A DNA stretch of 22,811 nt from Chloroflexota bacterium (GTDB lineage: Bacteria > Chloroflexota > Ktedonobacteria > Ktedonobacterales > Ktedonobacteraceae). Shown here piece by piece: positions 1-5,434 of this stretch (positions are counted from its first letter, which is position 1; each line of letters opens with the position of its first letter). The notes beneath the pieces are model-generated. The model saw nothing but the letters and a program-made list of their open reading frames with translations. It was not told where the DNA came from and did no database searches. Made by a program: the position numbers and the translations under genes. Location of the stretch: positions 1-22,811 of the forward strand of contig VBHV01000100.1 in assembly GCA_005881995.1 (NCBI GenBank), in the 5' to 3' direction.

Positions 1-363
1 CATATTGTAGTGTCGAATAGCATGGCAGTTGGCGCACAAGACGATACACTTACTGATTTCTTTCTCGATCCTGTCGAGGCTAAACCCCTTATAGACTGCA
101 TCGCTAATGTTGAACACTTTGTCCTCTGAGTTCCGGTGGTGAAAATGTAAGGTTGCGGGATGTCGCTGACCGCAATCTACACAGCGCAGTTGATTTTTCA
201 TATTCTGGATGTAGCTGTGGATAGCCGCCTTTCTTGCCGCCTTTCTCTCATACATCCTGGTGAGCCGCTTCTTCTTGTGCTGTTGGTGCCAGCTACGCTG
301 GTAGTTTCGCTGATATTCCTTCCACTCCTCGGATTGGTATCGGCTTCTGTCTTTGAAGGGCAT
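1..363 (-). CDS. HNH endonuclease-like protein, copy 1 (partial, runs off left edge)
   Basis: Reading the minus strand from an ATG at 363 gives 121 uninterrupted codons to the window edge; the stop lies outside. The protein is a close paralogue of the complete gene at 431-892: a basic N-terminus with KEYQRNYQRSWHQ, a first zinc-type pair CVDC, the metal/catalytic stretch FHH, and a second pair CANC followed by HAIRHYN. This is the layout of small HNH nucleases. Relative to copy 2 it has 6 extra codons (2 near residue 7 and 4 near residue 42) and scattered substitutions, so the copies have diverged while staying open. The start overlaps the stop of a short remnant reading frame (TGATG), and GGAG lies about 8 nt upstream. 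The family assignment is from the motif; the target and role are unknown. It could be a stand-alone nuclease or one left over from a mobile element. Confidence 0.75.
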   Translation of the reverse strand, partial: MPFKDRSRYQSEEWKEYQRNYQRSWHQQHKKKRLTRMYERKAARKAAIHSYIQNMKNQLRCVDCGQRHPATLHFHHRNSEDKVFNISDAVYKGFSLDRIEKEISKCIVLCANCHAIRHYNM

Positions 364-427
364 CAGTCTGCTCCATCTAATATGGTAAAAACCTGGGGAT
401 GATCAAGCACAAATCCAACAACAATAC
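363..427 (-). pseudogene. Copied 3' remnant of the 64-codon ORF
   Basis: Read on the minus strand, this segment encodes IVVGFVLDHPQVFTIL and stops in a TGATG overlap with HNH copy 1. It matches the C-terminus of the ORF at 906-1100 (IVVGFVLSHPEVFLRF). Nothing upstream matches, because homology ends just past the stop codon of HNH copy 2. It is therefore the truncated passenger of the tandem duplication. It may still matter as a translational coupler for copy 1. Confidence 0.6.
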
Positions 428-430
428 TTG

Positions 431-892
431 TCAGCTTTCGCCAAACTGCATGTTGTAAGCCTCCTCCTCTTCCTGGCTGACGGCCAGGATGGTGTTGAGT
501 TTTTCTATCTCCCCGGCGATGCCCGGGCTGGTTTGGTTCTTTTTTCGCACATTGTAGTGTCGAATAGCATGGCAGTTGGCGCACAAGACGATGCACTTCT
601 TGATCTCTTTCTTGATCCTTTCCAGGCTAAACCCCCCGTTGACTGCTTTGCCGATGGCAAACGTCTTGTCCTCTGAGTTTAGGTGGTGAAATTGTAACGT
701 CGCAGGATGCCGCTCACCACAATCTGCGCAGCACAGTTGATTTTTAATACTTTGAATATATTCGTGAATAGTCGCCTTTCTCTCGTAAACCTTGGCGAGC
801 CGCTTCGCCTTGTGGCGTTGGTGCCAACTACGCTGGTAGTTTCGCTGGTATTCCTTCCACTTCTCGGACTGATAGCGATCTTTAAGCGGCAT
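431..892 (-). CDS. HNH endonuclease-like protein, copy 2 (complete, 153 aa)
   Basis: This is a small basic protein with the HNH layout: CADC at about residues 55-58, LQFHHLNSEDK at about 67-77, and CIVLCANCHAIRHYN at about 99-113. The two CxxC pairs would hold a structural zinc, and the His pair plus the late His/Asn would form the metal-dependent nuclease centre (family knowledge). The N-terminal 45 residues are rich in Lys, Arg and Gln and probably bind nucleic acid; the C-terminal 35 are polar and acidic. The ATG at 892 is preceded by a good GGAGG about 6 nt upstream. It lies downstream of the 64-codon ORF and its promoter, and just upstream of its own duplicate, so all are probably one leftward transcript. 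No restriction methylase, phage gene or intron structure is visible around it. The HNH call is confident; the biological role is not known. Confidence 0.8.
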   Translation of the reverse strand: MPLKDRYQSEKWKEYQRNYQRSWHQRHKAKRLAKVYERKATIHEYIQSIKNQLCCADCGERHPATLQFHHLNSEDKTFAIGKAVNGGFSLERIKKEIKKCIVLCANCHAIRHYNVRKKNQTSPGIAGEIEKLNTILAVSQEEEEAYNMQFGES

Positions 893-905
893 CAGTTTCC
901 TCCAG

Positions 906-1100
906 TTAGAATCTTAAAAAAACTTCCGGGTGACTAAGTACAAACCCAACAACAATACCAACATCCTGACGAAGCAGCTCCTCTGTAAGATGGCCTTCAA
1001 GAGCAAAGTCAATCAGGTTTTGGATAATCTCTACAATGCCTTCTTCCGATTTTTCAACGCACAAATTACCGCGAAAGATACCTTTCTTTCCCCAGGACAT
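906..1100 (-). CDS. Small protein of unknown function (64 aa)
   Basis: A 64-codon ORF starts with ATG at 1100. An in-frame TAA lies just before the preceding ten codons, so the frame cannot extend further. The sequence is soluble and mixed-charge, with a predicted helical middle (EEGIVEIIQNLIDFALEGHL) and a conserved tail VVGFVLSHPEVF. Evidence that it is a real coding frame: that tail is preserved as a recognisable protein segment in the duplicated remnant at 363-427 (D for S, Q for E), and a strong promoter lies 30 nt upstream. The upstream purine stretch (AGGCGGGGT) is very close to the ATG, so initiation may be weak. It could be the 3' stub of a larger gene. I do not recognise the family. 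Confidence 0.5.
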   Translation of the reverse strand: MSWGKKGIFRGNLCVEKSEEGIVEIIQNLIDFALEGHLTEELLRQDVGIVVGFVLSHPEVFLRF

Positions 1101-1138
1101 ACCCCGCCTGAAAGCTTGCGTTGTTACTTGTTAATGCC

Positions 1139-1168
1139 AGTATACATGGCTGTTTCTCTCTCTGTCAA
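1139..1168 (-). promoter_or_regulatory. Sigma-70-type promoter for the 64-codon ORF and HNH genes
   Basis: On the minus strand there is a perfect -35 TTGACA (1168-1163), an 18-bp spacer and a -10 TATACT (1144-1139). The predicted transcription start is near 1131, about 30 nt before the ATG at 1100. Confidence 0.65.
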
Positions 1169-1174
1169 GGTGAA

Positions 1175-1204
1175 TTGACGTGGATTAGTGTCTTGGCTTA
1201 TAAT
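1175..1204 (+). promoter_or_regulatory. Sigma-70-type promoter for the small HTH gene
   Basis: TTGACG at 1175-1180, an 18-bp spacer and a perfect TATAAT at 1199-1204 place transcription start near 1211, 17 nt before the GTG at 1228. Its -35 is only 6 bp from the -35 of the opposing promoter, so the two -35 boxes form an imperfect inverted repeat. Confidence 0.7.
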
Positions 1205-1227
1205 TACCAGAAAAACGGGGTGCTGCC

Positions 1228-1419
1228 GTGAATGATAAAGATTTTCTCTCCGTCGAAGAAGTGGCGAAACGTCTTGGCTTAAAGGAAGAAACCATACGTA
1301 CTTATATCCGTGAAGGATCGCTGAATGCGTACCGTTTTGGGAATGTCCTTCGTATCCGTGTCGATGATTTTGAGAAGTTTGTGCAAGAGCGAAAAATCAG
1401 GAGAGATGAGGAAAAGTAA
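1228..1419 (+). CDS. Excisionase/MerR-like helix-turn-helix DNA-binding protein (63 aa)
   Basis: The first 50 residues match the HTH_17 (excisionase-type, winged MerR-like) domain: LSVEEVAKRLGLKEETIRTY is the helix-turn-helix, and YRFGNVLRIRVDDFEKF is the wing and third helix with its usual RFG.. and ..F motifs. Nothing follows the domain except a short basic tail, so it is a stand-alone DNA-binding module. The start is GTG at 1228, with GGGG 7-8 nt upstream. Its promoter stands back to back with that of the leftward HNH transcript, so repression of either or both promoters by this protein is a reasonable guess. It could equally be a recombination directionality factor or a toxin-antitoxin regulator, but no integrase is visible. 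Confidence 0.8.
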   Translation: MNDKDFLSVEEVAKRLGLKEETIRTYIREGSLNAYRFGNVLRIRVDDFEKFVQERKIRRDEEK

Positions 1420-1451
1420 TTTAATGTAGACCTCGACAACGTATTGGCACC

Positions 1452-1480
1452 TTGTCAACACCTTTGCGGCATGATATAAT
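1452..1480 (+). promoter_or_regulatory. Promoter of tRNA-Gln (and possibly glmU)
   Basis: TTGTCA at 1452-1457, a 17-bp spacer and a perfect TATAAT at 1475-1480 give a predicted start near 1487, about 30 nt before the mature tRNA 5' end. Confidence 0.6.
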
Positions 1481-1516
1481 CGCAACGTGCCTGCGGTTCT
1501 GTAGGCTGATCGATGA

Positions 1517-1588
1517 TCGGGCGTGGCCAAGCGGTAAGGCAGTAGACTTTGGATCTACCATTCCCAGGTTCGAATCCTGGCGCCCGAG
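1517..1588 (+). tRNA. tRNA-Gln (anticodon UUG)
   Basis: The cloverleaf can be drawn completely. The 7-bp acceptor stem pairs 1517-1523 with 1581-1587, with discriminator G at 1588. The D stem is GCC/GGC. The 5-bp anticodon stem is GTAGA (1542-1546)/TCTAC (1554-1558), with a 7-nt loop carrying TTG at 1549-1551. The T arm is CCAGG/CCTGG (1564-1568/1576-1580) around TTCGAAT. The 3' CCA is not encoded. A run of six T follows at once, which may give partial termination before glmU. Confidence 0.95.
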
Positions 1589-1643
1589 CTTTTTTATGAT
1601 TTAATACAGATTATTGTCGTTAAAAAGGTTTGTAACGTTCGCT

Positions 1644-3074
1644 ATGAATACGTATGCGCCCGTAGTGCTGGCGGCGGGTAAAGGTACTCGAATGCGTTCA
1701 ACTCTGCCAAAGGTGCTGCACCAGTTGGCGGGGTTGCCCCTCCTGGCGCATGTCCTCCGTGCTATCGAAGCTATTCCCTCCACTACTGCATTCACGCCTC
1801 TGCTCGCTACTACGACAGGTCATCGACCTGTGGTTGTGGTTGGATATGAGGGAGAGCAGATCGAGGGCGTTTTTGGTGAGCGTTGTCACTACGCGCTCCA
1901 GCAAGAACAATTGGGCACGGGTCACGCGGTACTGGTGGCTAAAGAAAGTGTTGACTCCCTGAATCCTCTTCCCCAAACCGTACTGGTATGCTATGGCGAT
2001 ACGCCGCTCGTCAGTAGTGAGGCGCTGGCGCGTCTGCTGGTTGAACACCTGGGCAGCCAGGCTACCATCACCTTCCTCACCGCCATCACCGAGCAGCCGT
2101 CCGATTTTGGACGTGTTGTGCGCGATGCCCAGGGGCGCGTATGTGAGATAGTCGAAATGAAACGCGGGACGGAAGAGCAGAAGCGTATTCAGGAAGTCAA
2201 TTCTGGCGTGTATTGTTTTGAGAGCAACTGGTTGTGGCCAGCGTTGCGGGCTTTGCCCAGGAATGCATCTGGCGAATATTACTTAACCGACCTGGTGGGC
2301 ATTGCCGGTGCACAGGGAAGGAGGATTGCTACTGTGAGCGGATCCTTTGACGAAACGATTGGGATCAATGATCGCGTGCAACTGGCTGAGGCCGAACAGT
2401 TGCTGCGCCGGCGTGTGCTTGAACGGCATATGTACGCGGGTGTGACGATCATCGATCCGGCAACTACCTATATCGACGAAGATGTTGAAATTGGTGCTGA
2501 TACTGTTATTCTCCCCGGTACAATGATTACAGGTAAGACGCGCATCGGTTCGTTGTGTCGTATCGGCCCGGGAACGACAATAGACCAGTCTGCGCTAGGA
2601 AATGGCTGCGTTGTGCGCAATTCTGTGCTGGAAGAGACAACGCTCGAGGACGGTGTGAGCATCGGGCCATTTAGTCATTGCCGTCCAGGAGCGTACCTGG
2701 CGCGTAATGTACGTATGGGCAATTTTGGAGAAGTGAAAAATTCGTATATTGGCACGGAAACCGATATGCACCATTTCAGCTATGTTGGTGATGCCACAGT
2801 AGGTGAACATGTGAATATTGGCGCGGGGTCGATTACCTGCAATTATGATGGTGTGCGCAAAAATCACACGACCATCGGTGACGGAGCCTCTATTGGAAGT
2901 GATACAATGTTAGTAGCGCCTGTAACAGTTGGTGAACATGCAACAACAGGAGCTGGCGCTGTAGTGACCCGCGATGTCCCTCCCTGGGCGCTCGTGGCGG
3001 GTGTGCCCGCGCGCATCCTGCGTATGAAAGAGCCGCAAGTCGGCTCCCAGGCAGTGGATGAGAAAAAGGAGTGA
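1644..3074 (+). CDS. glmU: Bifunctional UDP-N-acetylglucosamine pyrophosphorylase / glucosamine-1-phosphate N-acetyltransferase
   Basis: GlmU acetylates glucosamine-1-phosphate and then joins it to UTP to make UDP-GlcNAc, the precursor of peptidoglycan and other envelope sugars, in the cytoplasm. The N-terminal uridyltransferase domain has LAAGKGTRM at residues 9-17, then QQEQLGTGHAV and YGDTPLV. The C-terminal half is a left-handed beta-helix of hexapeptide repeats with GNFGEVKN, a catalytic-region His in DMHHFSYVGDA, and NIGAGSITCNYDG. From the ATG at 1644 it is 476 aa, slightly longer than usual, largely through a Thr/Pro-rich insert near residues 36-50 and a charged tail. An in-frame TTG at 1614 would add ten poorly conserved residues; the ATG sits where the family begins. 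The stop overlaps candidate starts of the next gene, so these genes probably form an operon. Confidence 0.95.
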   Translation: MNTYAPVVLAAGKGTRMRSTLPKVLHQLAGLPLLAHVLRAIEAIPSTTAFTPLLATTTGHRPVVVVGYEGEQIEGVFGERCHYALQQEQLGTGHAVLVAKESVDSLNPLPQTVLVCYGDTPLVSSEALARLLVEHLGSQATITFLTAITEQPSDFGRVVRDAQGRVCEIVEMKRGTEEQKRIQEVNSGVYCFESNWLWPALRALPRNASGEYYLTDLVGIAGAQGRRIATVSGSFDETIGINDRVQLAEAEQLLRRRVLERHMYAGVTIIDPATTYIDEDVEIGADTVILPGTMITGKTRIGSLCRIGPGTTIDQSALGNGCVVRNSVLEETTLEDGVSIGPFSHCRPGAYLARNVRMGNFGEVKNSYIGTETDMHHFSYVGDATVGEHVNIGAGSITCNYDGVRKNHTTIGDGASIGSDTMLVAPVTVGEHATTGAGAVVTRDVPPWALVAGVPARILRMKEPQVGSQAVDEKKE

Positions 3075-3082
3075 TGGGTCTT

Positions 3083-4477
3083 ATGGACGGCGCTGGTCTA
3101 GTAGGAAGTATAGTGGCGACTCTGTCAGTCGCCCGCGCCGCAAGTGATTCTCAAATGCCATCGTTCGATGCTGTGGCATGGCTACAACTCTTGATACTGA
3201 TTGTAGCGCTAATCTTGTGTGCCATAGCCTCGGCTGCTGAAACCGCGCTTACCTCTATCAGCCGCATTAAACTCAAAAATCTGGTGGAATCGGGCGACCC
3301 GAAAGCCATCAAGATTGATCGCCTGCTTGCCAATCCGAACACCTACCTCTCGACTATCCTCGTGGTGAATAGCGTGGCAGTGATCGTTGCTTCCAGTATA
3401 TTGGTCGTCCTGATCTTCTGTGAGATCACTCCGAAAACTGCCGCTGTGCAAAATCCCTTGCGCTGGGCACGCGCTTTGGTGGACGTAGTGAGCGGCGTGG
3501 CATGGCTGCTGCGTCCCATTGTGATAGCGTTGAGCGCGATTACGAACTCCCTGGTACGGTTGATGGGTGGGCAGATGAAACATCGCGGCCCCTTTGTGAC
3601 AGAGGAAGAACTGCGCTTGCTGGTCACGGTTGGCGAGGAAGAAGGCGTACTCGAAGAGGAAGAAACGGAGATGATTCACAGCATCTTCGAGTTTGCGGAT
3701 AGGACGGTGCGCGAGATGATGGTGCCACGTATAGACATAGTGACGCTGAGAGGCGACGCGACTGTTGACGAGGCGGTAGACCTGGCCATGCAGGTTGGCT
3801 TTTCGCGTATCCCTGTCTATGAAAATAGCATTGAAAACATTATCGGCCTGCTCTATACAAAGGACATGTTGAAACAACTGCGCGATGGTCATGATACCTT
3901 GCCGATACGCGGCCTTGTGCGCCCGGCCTACTTTGTGCCCGAGACCAAAAAGCTGGATGACCTGCTGCGCGAAATTCGCCAGAAGCGCGTGCACATGGTG
4001 ATTCTCGTAGATGAATATGGCTCGGTGTCCGGGTTGGTAACAATCGAAGACCTGGTAGAGGAAATCGTAGGGGATATTCGCGATGAATATGACCACGAAG
4101 AAAACCTGTACGAGCAGGTCAATCAGCACGAATATATCGTTGATGCCAGGATCAGTATTGATGAGTTTAACGAACTGATGGAGACCGACCTGGAAAACGA
4201 GGATTACGATACGCTGGGTGGATTTCTCTATGCCCAGCTTGATAAAATTCCGGTCGAGGGCGACACCATTACCTTTAAGAATCTCACCTTCACAGTTCTG
4301 GCAACTCGCGGGAGACGCATTATGAAAGTGAGAGTGGAACGCCAGCAAGACGCCTCGCGTCCAGAACCATTGATGTTACGCCCTGTTGAAATGGCGAAAA
4401 ACGATGGGCAAGATGGCAAGGATGAGCCGCCATCCGCAAATGAACAGGGTTCGCACTATGAATACCGGGGTGCATGA
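3083..4477 (+). CDS. CNNM/CorC (HlyC-type) membrane protein with CBS pair
   Basis: The order is an N-terminal DUF21 membrane region, a CBS-domain pair (about residues 210-325 counting from the first possible start), and a C-terminal CorC/HlyC transporter-associated domain (YDTLGGFLYAQL, VEGDTITFKNLTFTV). Family members are Mg2+ exporters or magnesium/cobalt-resistance proteins in the inner membrane, with the CBS pair sensing Mg-ATP. DUF21 hallmarks are present: SAAETALTSISRIKLKNL and FCEITPKTAAVQNPLRWA. Oddly, the segment between the NPNTYLSTILVVNSVA helix and LIFCEITPK is much shorter than normal, as if about 25 residues covering most of one helix were lost (see findings). Possible starts are GTG 3071, ATG 3074 and ATG 3083. 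AAGGAG at 3066-3071 is best spaced for 3083. Coupled to glmU. Confidence 0.88.
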   Translation: MDGAGLVGSIVATLSVARAASDSQMPSFDAVAWLQLLILIVALILCAIASAAETALTSISRIKLKNLVESGDPKAIKIDRLLANPNTYLSTILVVNSVAVIVASSILVVLIFCEITPKTAAVQNPLRWARALVDVVSGVAWLLRPIVIALSAITNSLVRLMGGQMKHRGPFVTEEELRLLVTVGEEEGVLEEEETEMIHSIFEFADRTVREMMVPRIDIVTLRGDATVDEAVDLAMQVGFSRIPVYENSIENIIGLLYTKDMLKQLRDGHDTLPIRGLVRPAYFVPETKKLDDLLREIRQKRVHMVILVDEYGSVSGLVTIEDLVEEIVGDIRDEYDHEENLYEQVNQHEYIVDARISIDEFNELMETDLENEDYDTLGGFLYAQLDKIPVEGDTITFKNLTFTVLATRGRRIMKVRVERQQDASRPEPLMLRPVEMAKNDGQDGKDEPPSANEQGSHYEYRGA

Positions 4478-4480
4478 TTG

Positions 4481-5434
4481 ATGCAATCACCACTTGCTGC
4501 CGTCCCGCGAAGCGTACGCGTGGTTGAAGTTGGTCCACGAGATGGCCTGCAAAACGAAAAAGTGTCCGTACCCACGGGGCAGAAAATACAATTCATCCAG
4601 ATGCTGGCCGAGGCCGGTCTACCCGTCGTCGAAGCAACCTCGTTCGTCAGCCCCCGTGCCATTCCCCAGTTGAGCGATGCCAGCGAGGTGATGGCTGGCC
4701 TGACGCGCCTTCCTGACACTTCGTATCCTGTGCTGGTGCCGAACGTAAAAGGCATGGAACGCGCCCTTGCCGTGGGCGTGCGCTCTATAGCCGTGTTTAC
4801 CGCCGCCAGCGAAAGTTTCACTCGCCACAATATCAATGTAACCATTGCAGAAAGCCTCGCCAATTTCCGCCCGGTGGTCGCGATGGCCCGGCAGGAAGGT
4901 GTGCCGGTGCGCGGCTATATCTCAACCGTCTTTGGCTGCCCTTATGAGGGCGCCGTTGAACCGCGACAGGCGCTGCGCGTGGCCCAGGCGCTGCTGGAGA
5001 TGGGCATCAACGAACTGTCGCTGGGCGATACCATAGGGGTAGCAACACCGAATCAGGTAGTCGATGTCATCAGTCTTTTCGTGAGTGAGGGCGCTATCCC
5101 CGTCGAGCAAGTAGCAGTCCACTTCCATGATACACGCGGTACCGCGCTGGCGAACGTACTGGCAGCTCTGCAGTTGGGGGTCAGCATTGTCGATTCCTCC
5201 GCGGGAGGCCTGGGTGGCTGCCCCTACGCTCCAGGCGCTGCTGGCAACCTTGCAACTGAAGATTTGCTCTATATGCTGCACGGCATGGGCATTGAGACCG
5301 GTGTAAATCTGGAGAAGGTTGTAGAGGCTACTCGCTTCATTACGCCATATCTGGGGCACCTACAACCCGTCCTCAGCATCATTTATGCGTTTGCAAGTAC
5401 TGGATCGCGCTCGCCAGTTGATTATCCCCACTAG
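4481..5434 (+). CDS. Hydroxymethylglutaryl-CoA lyase
   Basis: This is a TIM-barrel enzyme of the HMGL-like family that cleaves HMG-CoA to acetyl-CoA and acetoacetate, the last step of leucine breakdown. Visible determinants are VEVGPRDGLQNE (metal-binding Asp at residue 21 and the substrate Arg before it), SFVSPRAIPQ, the metal His pair HFHDTRG (about 214 and 216), the active-site loop GGLGGCPYAPGAAGN with the catalytic Cys at 247, and the metal Asn after it. The length of 317 aa is normal. The start is ATG 4481 with GGGG about 10 nt upstream; a TTG at 4478 directly precedes it. It follows the CNNM gene with a 3-nt gap, so it is likely co-transcribed, although the functions are unrelated. Its last 56 bp overlap the 3' end of the convergent protease gene. 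The final 20 or so residues look less family-like than the rest. Confidence 0.92.
   Translation: MQSPLAAVPRSVRVVEVGPRDGLQNEKVSVPTGQKIQFIQMLAEAGLPVVEATSFVSPRAIPQLSDASEVMAGLTRLPDTSYPVLVPNVKGMERALAVGVRSIAVFTAASESFTRHNINVTIAESLANFRPVVAMARQEGVPVRGYISTVFGCPYEGAVEPRQALRVAQALLEMGINELSLGDTIGVATPNQVVDVISLFVSEGAIPVEQVAVHFHDTRGTALANVLAALQLGVSIVDSSAGGLGGCPYAPGAAGNLATEDLLYMLHGMGIETGVNLEKVVEATRFITPYLGHLQPVLSIIYAFASTGSRSPVDYPH

Larger units (their letters stand above)
1..957. repeat. Diverged tandem duplication, unit about 530 bp
   Basis: The block 428-957 (HNH copy 2 plus its upstream 65 bp) is repeated leftward as 1-427 (HNH copy 1 plus its upstream 65 bp, truncated by the window edge). For example, the 12-mer near 946-957 recurs near 416-427, and the conserved 3' part of both HNH genes begins the same way near 4 and 551. 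The offset changes from 547 to 529 across the pair, which is explained by 6 extra codons in copy 1. The right-hand limit of homology falls inside the 64-codon ORF at 906-1100, so only its last 20 or so codons were copied. No terminal inverted repeats or target duplication are visible, so this looks like unequal exchange rather than transposition. Confidence 0.8.

Noticed and set aside
1..1100. Insertion sequence, intron or restriction system around the HNH genes
   Set aside because: No transposase, terminal inverted repeats, intron core, reverse transcriptase or methylase could be seen.
1614..1643. TTG at 1614 as the glmU start
   Set aside because: The ten extra residues do not resemble GlmU, and the ATG at 1644 is where the family begins.
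3209..4348. 379-codon open frame on the minus strand
   Set aside because: Antisense to the CBS domains of the CNNM gene; the His/Gln-rich translation has no recognisable domain, ribosome site or promoter.
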